Shown one piece after another: positions 1 through 12,152 of a DNA stretch of 64,000 nt. Position numbers and translations under genes: made by a program. The notes beneath the pieces are model-generated. The model searched no databases, was not told where the DNA came from, and worked only from the letters and a program-made list of their open reading frames with translations. Numbering within the stretch: the first letter of the stretch is position 1; each line of letters begins with the position of its first letter. Source of the DNA: Theobroma cacao (taxonomy: Eukaryota > Streptophyta > Magnoliopsida > Malvales > Malvaceae); the NCBI RefSeq assembly GCF_000208745.1, contig NC_030853.1:17513890-17577889 (forward strand), written 5' to 3'.

Positions 1-221
1 TATCCCACGTACACCCAAACCACTATCTCTAAATCTAAGTGATAATTATTCTTTAGCCTCATAGGGTCCTTTTATAGTGCCAAATTCAATAATCTTATCA
101 TAATACAATTAGAATATGTTATTCTAGTCTAACTAGATTTAAAGACTATTTTAATAAGGTATACAATTTTAAATAGAATTAAACAATTCTAATTAAATCA
201 CAATTCAAGACTATCCTAACA
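1..221 (-). repeat. 3' LTR of copia element 1 (partial)
   Basis: Matches 3465-3685 over exactly 221 bp with about 92 percent identity by eye, and ends on the + strand in ...CTAACA (minus strand TGTTAG...). The rest of this LTR lies to the left of the window. The purine-rich tract that primes plus-strand synthesis adjoins it at about 222-236. Confidence 0.9.
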
Positions 222-563
222 AATCTCCACCTTAGGCATGAATTCACCAAGCTCTACCTTACGAACCAATCTCTGTCAACACCACCAATGCCCCAAAGGG
301 CCTCAAGCACTACGGACACTGATCAAGTCCAAGCAATGCTTCAACTTTATCCCAGAAACTAACTTAGTCACCATATTTGCTAGGTTTTCAACTATAGTTA
401 TTTTCTTCACTATAATCTTAGCTCTAGAAACAATCTCTCGATGAAGTTATACTTGACTTGGATATGTTTGGTTTTCTCATGAAACATTTGATTTTTAGTC
501 AAGTCTATGGCACTTTGACTATCACAAAACACAAGTATATATGCTTGTCCAAAACCATGATCA

Positions 564-2363
564 CTAGCCAAGCCTTGAAACCATGAAGCGTCTTGTCTCG
601 GTCACAGCCATATATTCAGCTTTAGTTGTAGACAAAGCAACTATTACTTTCCAACTGATTGCAAACCTTGAGAGAGTGAACACATACCCCATTCGAGATC
701 TTCTACTATCTAGATTACCAGCAAAATCTGATTTGGAAAGGTTAACCACATTACAACTATTATTTGCACCTCCTTCACACACTAAGCCAACATCAATAAT
801 ACCTTTAGGTGTTTTCATAAGCACCCATGTTTGATCCCAATGTAAAGACTCAATCTTCTTAGGAGACTTGGCATACGTAATTGCCTCATGATAAAAGTAA
901 GGCTCATCAATATCTACTTCCACAAATAAAACATAAGAATCAAAATCACCACCAATACAAGTAATGTTTTGTTGAGATACCAATTTTTGTACCTCTTGCA
1001 GTTTATTTTGGATTTCACTATCATCCCACACTGTCACAAGAGCATTGATTTCAAGCTCCACCTGCATGCCAACTTCCTGGTTTGATGTGATTGTAATTCT
1101 AGACTTTATCCCACGAAGTAATGTTGACTTGTCAAAGATAACATTCTGACTCACCACAAACTTGGGGAACTTACAATCAATACACCACAATTGATAACCC
1201 TTCACCCCAAATACATATCTTAGGAATATGCACTCCATTGGCCTCAACTTAAGTTTACCATCACTCACATGAGCATGAATAGGATAACCAAATACTCTTA
1301 ATATAGAGTAATCAGCGGGTTTACCAAACCAAACTTCCTCGGGAGTCTTAAATTCAATTGCAGTTGATGGAGATCGATTTACCAAGTAGCAAGCCATGTT
1401 GATAGCTTTTATCCAGAATACTTTAGTTAGGTCAACATTAGAGAGCACGTACTTTGCTTTCTCCAAAAGTGTTTTCTTCATCCATTCTACAATACTGTTT
1501 TGATGTGGTGTTTTGACGACAGTGCGATGTTTAACGATTTCCTAATTCTTGTAGAATAGACTAAACTCACTTTTTCAAAATTCCAAACCTTTATTTGTTC
1601 GAAAGCTTTCAATCTTTTTCTTAGTCTGCTTCTTGATCAATGCTTTCCAATGCAAAAAATTGGTTAACACTTCACTCATAGCTTTCAGAAAATACATCCA
1701 CACATTTCTTGAAAAATCATCAATAAAGGTCCACATGTATAATGATCCACCTTTTAATGCCACTAGATAAGGATCCCACAAATCTGAATGGTTGTAGTTT
1801 ACTGTACTTTTGGTTCCATGAGTTGTAGTGCTAAATTTCACTATATGTTGCTCACAGAAATCTAGTTTTTCAGTCTTTTGACTACACAGTAAACTACGCT
1901 TACTTAGTTTTTTAATCCTCCTCTCGCTCAGGTGGCCTAATCTCATATGCCATAAACTTGTTACATCATCTTCAGGATCATTAGATGAGACCACAGAAAC
2001 AGTTTCAATGATCGTGTTTCTCACTAGACAATAAAGGTCACTGGATAACTTGCCCTTCATGATAATTAAAGCTCATTTAAATACATTTAAGACACCATCT
2101 TGGCCCCTATATTCGTAGCCTTTTTTATCAAACAAACTCAAGGATTTCAAATTCTTTTTCACGTCAAGGACATGTTTCACCTCAAGTGTTCTTACCATAC
2201 CATCAAACATGTTAATTCGAATTGTGCCAATCCCAACAACTGAGAGAGAGAAATCATCTCCTAATTGTATAGTCCCCATATCAACAGATTGATAAGTAGT
2301 AAACCAATCATGCGTAGGACATATATGAAAGTAGCAAGCTAAATCCAAGATCCATGTATCCAT
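564..2363 (-). pseudogene. copia pol remnant (protease, integrase, RNase H; RT core missing)
   Basis: Retroelement polyprotein fragment. Reading on the minus strand: a protease-like start (2363-2073) with WILDLACYFH where WILDSG/A is usual, so the Ser next to the catalytic Asp is lost; GAG-pre-integrase and integrase zinc-binding/core with LWHMRLGHLS and FIDDFSR (2060-1575); integrase C-terminal part (1481 downward); then a jump from PKGIIDVG, where the reverse transcriptase should begin, straight into the RNase H region with RRSRMGYVFTLS and ALSTTKAEYMAV (about 780-590). The roughly 250-residue RT core, including the YxDD motif, is absent, yet the junction near 780-800 stays in frame inside one 305-codon ORF. 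Stops or frameshifts separate the other parts. Confidence 0.88.
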
Positions 2364-2507
2364 TAGGTTATCGTTGATAATTGCAAGAACTTTATCAGTT
2401 TCCTTAAAAGTATCAAAGTCATCTACAACTACGTTTGTAGTACTTTCAGACTTATTGATCTTTTCATCATCCTTGAATTTGGCACAGTCTTGATGGAAGT
2501 GCCTTTT

Positions 2508-3200
2508 CTAACAACAATTCCAGCAAGTTTTTCTTTTTGCTCTAGATTTACCTTTTTTGTCAATATCCTTCTCTCTATCTTTTCCTCTATTCATAACCAA
2601 ACCTTCTGCTTGATTTTCATTCTTGATACTACCAACTCTCTTCTTCAATTCCTTGGAATTTAAAGATGCCCTTACATCCTCGAAAGTGAGAGTGTCTCGG
2701 CTATATAACATAGTATCTATGAAATTTTCATACGATGGAGGCAAAGAACATAGAAGAATTAGGGCTAGGTCTTCATCCTCAATTTTAATATCTATTTTTT
2801 TTAAATCAAGAATAACTCTATTAAATTCATCAATGTGAGCATTAATGGACGTACCTTCACTCATCTTGAAAGTATACAATCATTGCTTCATATAAAGTCG
2901 ATTCGTCAGGGATTTGGTCACATAAATATTTTCGAGTTTAGGTCGCACTGTAGCATTAAATTCTTCATCCGTGACTTCTCTTAGCACCTCATCAGACAAA
3001 ACTAGGAGAATAGCACTATGTGTTTTTTCAATAAGGTCATCTTTCTCACCATCAGATAAATCTGCGAAAAGATGCTCTTTTCCCTTCAATGCCTTTAACA
3101 GTCCTTGTTGTACTAGCAATGCACGCATCTTAACACACCACAAGCTAAAATCATTTATTCCATTAAACTTTTCAATCTCATACTTGGTAGAAGTTGCCAT
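2508..3200 (-). pseudogene. copia gag with premature stops
   Basis: Nucleocapsid/capsid polyprotein of copia element 1. It starts at an ATG (3198-3200) about 30 bp inside the primer-binding site and opens MATSTKYEIEKFNG, typical of plant copia Gag (UBN2 family). A single TGA at 2880-2882 interrupts an otherwise continuous frame (YMKQ-stop-LYTFKMSEGT). The C-terminus holds a CCHC zinc knuckle (CWNC...H....C) interrupted by a TAG near 2508. Both stops look like point mutations in a formerly intact gag. The small opposite-strand ORFs here are shadows. Confidence 0.85.
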
Positions 3201-3246
3201 AATGAGATTTAGATTGACTCAAGACCTCGAAGCTCTGATACTAGTT

Positions 3247-3685
3247 TGTTGTGAAAATTATGAAGTTGTTCCTAAAGTATTGCCCAAGATCTTACCCAAT
3301 TAATAAAATAAAGAAAAAAAATGAAATCAAGCACACCCACAAGAACACAAGAATTTACGTGGTTCAATCTTTTGATGACCTACGTCCACAAGCACAACAA
3401 CAGAGAAAAATTTACTAAGAGAAAAATTAGAAGATTACAACAACAATCTCAAACTCACAGCCCTTATCCCACGTACACCCAAATCACTTTCTCTAAATCT
3501 AGGTGATAATTATTCTTTAGCCCAATAGGGTTTTTTTATAGTGCCAAATACAATAATCTTATCATAATACAATTATGATATATTATTCTAGTCTAACTAG
3601 ATTTAAAGACTATTTTAATAAAGTATACAAGTTTAATTAGAATTAAACAATCCTAATTAAATCATAATTCAAGACTTTCCTAACA
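3247..3685 (-). repeat. 5' LTR of copia element 1 (complete, 439 bp)
   Basis: Bounded on the + strand by TGTTGTG... and ...CTAACA, giving TG...CA ends in either reading. The primer-binding site lies just inside (3232-3243) and broken CrRLK1L sequence starts directly outside (3686). Confidence 0.88.
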
Positions 3686-3737
3686 GTGCTAATTGCTGGT
3701 GGCGGGTGTACAGTGGGTTTGCTTACCTTGCTTTCTC
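3686..3737 (+). pseudogene. CrRLK1L receptor kinase fragment (transmembrane segment)
   Basis: These 52 bp match CrRLK1L B at 47828-47879 with about 47 identities. That is the stretch coding the start of the transmembrane helix (VLIVGGGCAVGLLTLL-like). The match starts exactly at the LTR edge of copia element 1, so the retrotransposon landed inside a CrRLK1L copy whose extracellular half should lie to the left of this window. On the right the coding match stops abruptly at about 3738 and sequence like the upstream regions near 45 and 56 kb begins. No kinase domain follows, so the locus is broken twice: by the insertion and by a deletion or recombination joint. Confidence 0.85.
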
Positions 3738-4256
3738 ACTAAGGGGTCTTAATTGGTTGACAAAGTTTAGCCTATTAGACCCCTTTACTAGTTAATTAAG
3801 GTGCCTTAAGGACCTTACTTTTATCTACGTACTAGAATATCTCTCATCGTTTCTCACTCTTGTTTTTGTCCATTCTTGATTTTTTTTTATTTTTTCTAAT
3901 TATTCTCTATTTCTATTTTTCCCCTTTCTTCTGTCACAATAGTAATACATGACGTTAAAAGAACACGTCATGTATCCAAGAAAAGTCCAAGTTAAGTGCT
4001 AGAAATGAAATCCTCTGAAGGGATTCTTTATAGTAAGTAGTAGTTTTTGTTATTATAATAAATACATAGAACTTCTAAATGATTAATAAATAGCTCTTTT
4101 AAGAGGATTCTTCAATAGTAGGTTTTTGTTGTTGTTAATATTATTATAAATAAAAATAAATAAATAAAATTACTACATATTTAATAAATAGATGGGAACG
4201 TGTTAGAAAAAGAATCTCTTAGTGGAGTGCTTTTTATATAAAGGTATTGATAGTAA
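3738..4256 (+). repeat. CrRLK1L upstream module, copy 1 (orphan)
   Basis: Closely matches 56100-56655, and in part 45450-45600. Shared landmarks include CTTAATTGG...TTAGCCTATTAG, CTCATCGTTTCTCA, TCTGTCACAAT, ACATGACGTTAAAAGAA and a (AAAT)n-rich stretch ending in TTTATATAAAGG. In copy 2 the equivalent sequence leads into CrRLK1L B. Here no receptor gene follows: homology ends at about 4256, where LINE-like sequence starts. It probably arose by segmental duplication of a promoter region. Confidence 0.8.
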
Positions 4257-5950
4257 ACTTCATCTCTCCTTTACTTGGTGGCTCCCAAGCACCTTTTTCT
4301 TTGACGATCCTCTTTTCGGCCTAGTCACAAATAAATTGGGGTTTCTAGCTATTCCTTCTATTGAATCGCTTTTTTCTAGCCACTTTGCTTTTTCCCACCA
4401 TGCGACCCTTAATCTAGCCACATCGTTACATTGTTTCCCATCCTAACCTTTTTCTTGGAATACAACTTCATTCCTCATGAGCCAATCAACCAAATAATCT
4501 CAAAGAAAACTAATCTCTTAATTTTCTTTTCCTCTACTTGAACCAGCATTCCAAGATAAAAAGAATTGTATTACCATCATCTTAACAACCCAAAAAATTC
4601 CCCATTGTTCACTCCACTCATTCCAAATATTCCAACTCTCTATACATTCAAAAAATAAATGGTCGACACACTCTCTCTTTTCCTTACATAGTAAGCACAC
4701 ATCCAAATTCCCCTTCAATACTCCCATTTTTGCCAATTCTTCTTTTATTGCAATCCTACCTTTCAAGACCCTCTAGCAAAAAACCTACACCTTTGAAGAG
4801 GCCACCTTGCCTTAAACCTTCCTTTAGTGCTATTTCGCCCTACTTTCATCACTTACTGCTACTTGACAATATGATCTAATCGAGTAGTTTCCTTTTGGTG
4901 TCCACTTCTAAATAACCTTATCTTGAAAGCCCTCAACCACTGGGTTTTCTCTAAAGGCTTCAAGGAATGCGTCCCATTGTTCTTTCTCCCATCCTAGGAT
5001 ATTCCTTCTAAGCTCTATTCTCCATTCCCTAAATTCCCTAACTACACCTTTATTTCTTGCTAGTGCATAGATCTTGGGGAACTCTCTTCAAAATCATCTG
5101 TTTAATCCACTCCTCATTCTAAAAGGAGATGTTTTCCCATTCCCCAAGCTATACCAATCCCATTATTGATCAAATCATGGCCTCTAGCCCTTGAATTTAA
5201 AGGTGTCACTATGTTTCTCCAAACAAGAGACTATCTATTACTATTTCCTGGTTTAAGGATAAACCCTTTTTGCCCACCTCTTTTTTTCTCCATCAACACT
5301 CTCCTTCATAAGTTATTTTTCTCATTTTCATACCTCTATATCCACTTGTTCAAGAACGTCTCATTTTTAATTTACAAATCCACCAGCCTTAACTTAACGT
5401 ACTCCTTAAGTACACATTATGATCCTCAATCAATAAAGTGCACCCTTCTTTCCTGAGCAGAACACCTCAAAAGGAATTTTTTTTGGATTTTGTCAAGTTC
5501 TTCCTTCACCCCCACCAGCATACAAAAGAAGGACATAAAAAGAATCGGGAAACTAGCTAAAATTGATTTCATTAAGGTTACTCTACCACCCATTAAAAGC
5601 ATTTTCCCTTTCCATCCCGTAAGTCGATTTTCAAACTTTTCAATTACTGGTCTCCACATTTCCTAATTATTATTTTGTGCTCTTAGGGGAAGCCCTAAGT
5701 AACTAGATGAAAACTCTTCCTTTCTGCACTTAAACTTCCTAGCCCACTCAACTAACACCATATTGTCAATTCCCACTCCAAAAGACTACTCTTCTTAAAA
5801 TTGATTTGGAGCCCTAAAATGAGTTGGAAACATCTAAGAATTCTCTTAACATTCTGAAGTGACTCTCGTTCTAGCTTACACACGATTGCCATGTCATTAA
5901 CATACTAGAGATGAGACATCATAAGTCCCTTTTGACTTATTGTAGTCTCT
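4257..5950 (-). mobile_element. L1-type LINE fragment (RT C-terminus and zf-RVT), degenerate
   Basis: Non-LTR retrotransposon remnant on the minus strand. Near 5890-5904 the reverse transcriptase catalytic motif reads YVND where F/YADD is expected, with a stop just before it. At 5426-5659 is the conserved RT C-terminal block (LTGWKGKMLLMGGRVTLMKS). At 4518-4766 is a zinc-binding reverse-transcriptase domain (CLLCKEKRECVDHLFFEC). Frames change repeatedly. No 5' ORF and no clear poly(A)/poly(T) tail were seen. The left edge (about 4257) interrupts the upstream module, so it inserted or recombined there. Confidence 0.78.
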
Positions 5951-6102
5951 TTGCAAATCCCAAGTTGCATTGTTTTACTCATGATCACACTCAATGCCTC
6001 AACAACACAGTTAAAAAGAAATGACAATACATATAATATTATATATATTTTTATAATTATAATTTATAATTTATATGTTTTGGTTTTGATTAATGGACTT
6101 CC
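5951..6102. other. AT-rich spacer, nothing recognised
   Basis: Low-complexity AT-rich sequence between the LINE fragment and the solo LTR. Confidence 0.6.
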
Positions 6103-9008
6103 ACTTCTGTCACGACCTGGTACTCCCCTCGAGCTTGTGACAACTGTCGCGGTGTCCCGATAGACACTCATCACCCGAAATGTCAACTGGAGCCTCGCAA
6201 GGCTTTAATATCAGTTTCTCATTCCCCCTGTGAGTAACCGTTGCTAAATATCATATTCTAAACGATTTTAAGTTATTTTCAACTAAAAATAAATAAAATA
6301 ATAATTTTCGTCTCATAGGGGTATTTTGGTCATTTTTTCCAAAAATTTCAAAATTCGCTAAAAATATAGTATGCTAGTACAAAACACATAATTCATACTT
6401 AAAAATAAGTTTAAACGTCTAAAACTTTCATTTAAAATGAAATTATAATTATTTGAATATAATAAAAAAATAAAAGAAATATTCAATAAAATATTTTATT
6501 TTCTTATAAAACAATATTTTTAGAGTTATACATAAATAATCTTTGCAGCGTAAAAGCAAAATAAATTCATACATACTGTAATACAGTAAGCCAGAGTATT
6601 TAATTTAATTTACAATAACCAGTAGGCTCCCGAATAACTAAAAGTAAAGAGGACTGTGAACCTACAGTTTGGAGGATGCAAATCCAATAGTAGCCTTGAT
6701 GAAATCAGCTATCTACAGCCTATTCTGAGCTTGAAATGGATGGAAAGGAGGGTGGTAAAATTATATAATCCCAGTGAGTAAACAAACATCATTCAAAATA
6801 TCTAAAGTCGAGTAAAAAGATATGATTAAAATATTTCATCTAAATATGTATTTCATAACATAAATATTCATTTCATTTAAATAGTCAACATGGCTTATGA
6901 GTATCTTAAAAGCTTGGCTCCTGCCAAAATCATTCTCGGGAATACCTTGGCCGAGGTATTTAACCGAGTCTACCAAGGTTGTTAAAAAGTTCGTATACAC
7001 ATAAACATATTTTTAGTTTGAAAAACATAGTCGTTCCTTGGCGTTAGCGGAGTTCATTATCACGAGGTGGTTCGGTGTGACATGAACTCTAACCATACCT
7101 CAAGAGATACCCTACGCGCCTCTTCGACTAAGGTACATATATAACCAGATTTCGTGCCCCTCTAATAGGCTGGTCCACAGAACCCGCCCACTGCAGCAAG
7201 CTAAACCCACTATATAAAAAAATTTTGACAGCATGACATGGCTAATATAATACTATCCAGCCTGTAAATGTAAAATAGAGCAATTCATACAGTTCACAAA
7301 AACACAACCCAACCAGTCATGCCAACACATTAACATAAGCCATCAATTCAAATAATAAATTTACAACACCTCAAGTGGTCTCCAGTTACTCTACTTTCAA
7401 AGTCATCATTCAATTTCAAGACAATTTATAAAATCATTTTATTTAAACACATTTTGTTTGTAAAACCTAGAAATTAACCATTTAAACTCATATTCCATAA
7501 AATTCACAAAAATCGAATAAAAAGACCACTTTAGATAATTAAAATGATGATAAGGTTACTCATTATTTCGAGAGTCAAATTTTTAAAGTACTTTGACTAT
7601 CGATCCTCGGGTACAATTTCTTTGCCCTTAGCAGAGGATTCACCACCTAGACATGATGCAAAATCAAGTAATTTACCACATTGGTGCTAAACCGTTATAA
7701 AACTATATGGATGCATGAAATGGAATGCAAATTGTTCGAATTATCGTCTAAACACGGTGTTCGCCTAATTCGATCTATCACTTAATTAATTGGCCAATTC
7801 AACTCTAATTAACTGTATTTTTCTTTCAATTCTCCAAACCATCAATCACAAATTCAATAGCATAAAATTTAGCAACATCACCTTCACATTTTTCCTTGGG
7901 AATTTCGGCCATGATGGGTGCATCAATACTATAATTTTTTCTACTTGATTTTCTCACTGAAATTCATCATTTCCTAACCAAATCACTTGAAATAACAATC
8001 AAAATCATCATCGATATTCCACATGGAGAATTCGGCCAATGATGGGTAATGAGAGAAAAAAAAATTTTCTTGTTGGTTTTTCATGCTACACATCATTAAC
8101 TAACTAAAAACACTAAAATACATTGAAATCTAACCAAATCAAGCATAAAACTCCTCCCCCCATGTCCGGCCAGCAAGGGATTCATCATGATTTCATATGA
8201 TTCAACCATGGAAAATCAAAAAGAATGCATGGGAAAGGTAGATCTCAAGCTTTATTGAAAAAATCTTACATTTTTCACTTGTTTCCTTGAATTTTCACAC
8301 TTTTCCTTTGAATTTTTCCACCTAGGGTTCTTGTTCTTTCTTTTCTTCCTTTTTTCTTCTTTGGCCAGCCATATGAATGAGAAATAGGCTGATTTTGTGC
8401 TGATTTTAAAGCTAAATAATAAATGGATATAAACTTGACACATGTCACCATTCTATTGGTTCATGTGTCATACTTACCCATTAAGCAATCTCCCTTCACC
8501 ACTTAAATTTTCTCAATTATCGATGATAATATTGGGTAAAATCTATGTGCTGGATAAGTGATGGGTGGTGTAAAATTACAATTTTGCCCTTGGAGTGGCA
8601 AAATGATTATTTTACCCCTATGCTTGAAAAAATGTCGGAATTAAAATTTTTCACTTCTCAAACTCAAATTATATTCTAAATAGTCAATCTTGATTAAAAA
8701 CTTCTTCCAACATACACATCTTAACCTCGGATTACAAAATGACCATTTTGCCCCTAGATCATGAAAATTCTAATTTGACTCCAAATCGGTCCTCGAACTC
8801 CGAATCACTATTTTAAGTCATTCTGAAATTTTAAAATTCTCAATTTCATCTTAAAATCTCTACTTTGTCTAATTCGAGGCTTAATTTAACTTAGTACTAG
8901 GTACACTACCGACTTTTGACAATTTTTCAAGGCTTTCCAAGTATGCAAATATATTGTCAATCACATGAATGACATGGCAAGTATTTTATAAGGTCGGGCT
9001 TGATACTT
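6103..9008. mobile_element. Solo LTR (about 2.9 kb) with 5-bp target duplication
   Basis: The sequence starts TGTCACGACC (6108) and ends near GGTCGGGCTTGAT (9003), a roughly inverted pair. It is flanked by identical ACTTC at 6103-6107 and 9004-9008. No internal retroviral domains or second LTR are present, so this is a solo LTR left by LTR-LTR recombination. The TGTCACGACC start and multi-kb length resemble LTRs of large plant Ty3/gypsy chromoviruses; that family assignment is inference. Short ORFs inside are not genes. Confidence 0.75.
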
Positions 9009-10505
9009 CAGTTCCTCAATTTCAAGTTAGATCTTTTGGGTTTCATATTAGTAATTAGTTCAACTTGAAGAAGAATAAGAAGAACAAAGAGGCCATTCAT
9101 TACCAACCCTTAAATACTACAATAATTGAGACTCCGTTTGCTTTTTGTCCTTTTTCTAAGTCATTTTATTTTTATTTTTTGCTTTTTGTTTCTATTCATT
9201 TATTTTGTAAAGAAAATAATAACAAAAGTATCAACTTGTAACACCTTATCCTATATAATATCTAAACTAAAAACCCAAAATATGACACAAGTCTATTATT
9301 TATTATTAATAAATAATTTGAGCTTTTGTTGGAATATTTCACTAAGTAAATGACTTATTACAAGCAACTCTTTTATATTGGGTTTGAGGATATACAAAAC
9401 TGAATTTGAATACAGAAAAATAAAAAATTATAGTTGGATTTCTCCTTTCATAGTGAGTAGAAACTTTCTCTTTATTGAGAAAAGTTTGATTTATGGTTAG
9501 GTTGCCGAAGTTTAGGTTAAAAGTTTATTAGGAATATTTAGAAATTATGCAATTTAGATAAGTTTTATCTATCACTTGGTTGAAATTAGAGAATGTATTT
9601 TTTTTTTCAAATTGTAATCTTTCTTTCATGAGTTAAACATAAATTTAGTCTTGGGTTTAAGGTACATAAGAATTGAGGATAAATCTATTTGTATCATATA
9701 ATTTACGAATTGAATTATGTATTAATTTTTATTTTTTTAATTATTTGAATTTTATATGATTGAAAAGCTAATTAATTCTACTTTCTAATAAATCAAATGA
9801 AATTGAATTTCGTGGTTTCTAAGTATAGATATTTTATTTTTGTTGAAGATTGCTCAAAATTGATACCAACTATGGACACTCGCACCCAATATGTAAAGTA
9901 TTATCTACTTTAACTTGGAATTGAAAATTTTCATGATTGTTTTTATAAAAAATGTCTCACAAATATATATAAGTTTAATTCTCTACATATATATCACAAT
10001 CAAGTCTAAAAAATTCTCAATATGAAAGTTAAGGACATCACAATTCACTGTAACAAATTTAACTTTAGACAACATATTTTTAAAATGTACTACTAAAAAT
10101 ATTTTTAATAACACTTTCTTTATGTTTTTTAGAACATTTTGTAAATCCAACTTCATTATATAAATTTTTAGATGCATTATGAATAAAATGTAACAATAGA
10201 AATTACATATGCTAGCAAAGGTTTTATTTTTTTTATATTGCTACTAAATGTGAAAAAAACGAAGTTAAAAGTTTAAATAGTTGCACTTTTAAAAATTTTA
10301 CTATACAAAAAAATATGTCGCTTAAACAAGTGTGATTAAAACTCAATTTTTTTTGTAGTGATTAAAAAAAATGGATAATACCTTGCAACTTCCGCCGGCA
10401 TTTCCACACAACCAAAAGAGCCTAATAGTTTTCAATTCAAGTAGGAACAAGTCTCATATATGTATATAAATATGTAGTAGAAGAACATAAATTTATGGCG
10501 TGCTG
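9009..10505. other. AT-rich intergenic region, nothing recognised
   Basis: About 1.5 kb of AT-rich sequence with only short chance ORFs. No gene, repeat array or transposon terminus was identified. Confidence 0.55.
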
Positions 10506-11657
10506 CAGGGGCGGCTCAATAATCTCAAAAGATTAAAGTAAAATATTCAAATGAGGCATTTTCTATTAAAATTAAGAAAAAAATTAAACTTTTATTCTTC
10601 TAGTTTTTTTAGATGTAAAGTTTCTAATTAAACTTTTATAATCAAATTCTTCTAATATTTTTTAATAATTTTTTATTCATTATTTTTTATTACTTGTAAT
10701 AAATTTATCAAGTGCTCTTTTTGATATTGTATTAAACTTTCCATTTTTCTTTTTTAAGCTTTGAATAGCTAGATTTATATTTTTATTTGACATATTCAAA
10801 TATTTATTATGAAGTACAAAAAATATTTAGTTATTATAATTATCTTATATTTTTTAAATGACAAATATAAAACCAACAATTGAAATTTCTAATTCAAATT
10901 AATTAACTATCACATAAAATAAAGACAATATAACAATACAATATAAACTCTAAATTAAAGTAAAAAGGTATGCAAAAATTAGAGTAATAGTACCTAATTG
11001 TTAAATATATATTGGAAATCGAAAATGAGGCTCATGACTTTATGAAGATTATAGCATAACAAACTTCCTACGTAATTTTTTTTAGGACAATTGAAGTTAA
11101 AGAAAAAAGAGCAAATGAGCAAAGAAAAATTCAAAAGTGGATATTATAAATTGAAAAAAATAATTATTTTGATATATAGGAAAAAGTAGCTGATGGAAAT
11201 ATTAAATACATATTACGTTAATTGATTAGAATAGGATAAATAAGTGAGAAAAAATAGCGGTTGAAGATCATTAATTAGATATTATCATTTTTTGATTGGA
11301 AATAGGAGAAATAATTGAGAATTCATACCACTGTAAGAATTAGGAAGTGATAAAAATGGAGATTTATTAGGCACATAATTTGAAAAATGAGAGAATATGT
11401 CATTTTATTAATTATTTTTTACTTTTACGTATTTTTAATAGGGAATGAAATAATTAGTTGAGAATTAATAGAAATATAAAAGTAAGAAAAAATAAATATT
11501 TATTAGGTATGAGAGAATAGATAAATATTTTATTAATTACCTTAATTTTTATATATTTTTATATAATTAATTATATTATATTATAAAAATATGAAATTTT
11601 TTAAATTTGGGACCTAAAGTGGGTGACTTTACACAAGGGTCGGCCCTTGGTGTGCTG
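10498..11657. mobile_element. Non-autonomous hAT-type element (10506-11649) with 8-bp target duplication
   Basis: The left terminus is CAGGGGCGGCTC (10506) and the right terminus, read inverted, is CAAGGGCCGACC (11649): imperfect terminal inverted repeats of the CAGGGGCGG type common in plant hAT elements. The flanks GCGTGCTG (10498-10505) and GTGTGCTG (11650-11657) match at 7 of 8 positions, the right length for hAT. The 1144-bp AT-rich body has no transposase coding. Confidence 0.72.
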
Positions 11658-12049
11658 TTATCACGTCTGTACATCTTTTTATTATTTCTTTTACTAATTA
11701 CCAAAAGAAAGTAAATCAGTAATTATTGTGTATTAGTGAAGTTTATTAATTAATTAAATAATTGAGAGATTCGTACTTTGTACAGCATTTGCCTTTCTTT
11801 TATCTTTTTCTTTTCGACTAACATTGCTTTGCTGGTTCAATACTAGTGAAGGGATAAGTTTTCTCTTTCTTTTACTTTTTTTGCGAAAAGAAATAGATAA
11901 TGTCTCTTGCGTGGCTGGCTGGCATGGCATCAACTATAAAGTGATTAATTTTCAAGTCATTTCACCTAAAATTCCCTATAGAATACTATAAAATTGACCA
12001 CTATGCTCTTGAGTCGAATTAAGACATTTCATAAGTATATCTTTTTGCA
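11658..12049. other. Upstream region of RALF gene 1
   Basis: About 390 bp between the hAT element and the TATA box of RALF gene 1. It presumably holds the promoter; no individual element beyond the TATA box can be supported. Confidence 0.4.
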
Positions 12050-12056
12050 TATAAGG
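12050..12056 (+). promoter_or_regulatory. TATA box of RALF gene 1
   Basis: TATAAGG, in the context GCATATAAGG, lies 103 bp before the ATG. RALF gene 2 has a nearly identical CATATAAGG 114 bp before its ATG, which supports both. Confidence 0.65.
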
Positions 12057-12152
12057 GATCCCTTTGCCTCCTCACTCATTCTTCGTCTGTTTAATCACCA
12101 CTTTTCTTGTAAGAGCTTGTCCAGGATAGTTTCTTAAGCACAGGAAAGAAAA

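Larger units (their letters stand above)
1..3690 (-). mobile_element. Ty1/copia LTR retrotransposon, reverse oriented, RT-deleted, cut by window edge
   Basis: All coding remnants read on the minus strand in copia order: gag (2508-3200), protease-like (2073-2363), GAG-pre-integrase/integrase (1575-2060, then 1481 downward) and RNase H (near 564-700). The 5' LTR is 3247-3685 and the 3' LTR is the partial copy at 1-221. A primer-binding site resembling initiator tRNA-Met (TAGTATCAGAGC on the minus strand, 3232-3243) adjoins the 5' LTR, and a purine-rich tract (AAGGTGGAGATT) adjoins the 3' LTR. The comparable 221 bp of the two LTRs differ at about 17 positions by eye, so the insertion is not recent. 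The flank GTGCT (3686-3690) is the expected 5-bp target duplication; its partner lies outside the window. Several stops and a large deletion make the element non-autonomous. Confidence 0.92.

Noticed and set aside
238..444. 68-codon + strand ORF
   Set aside because: Lies opposite to the 3' region of the reverse-oriented copia element; no protein similarity.
4222..4446. 74-codon + strand ORF
   Set aside because: Antisense to the LINE fragment and partly in the upstream module; no family signal.
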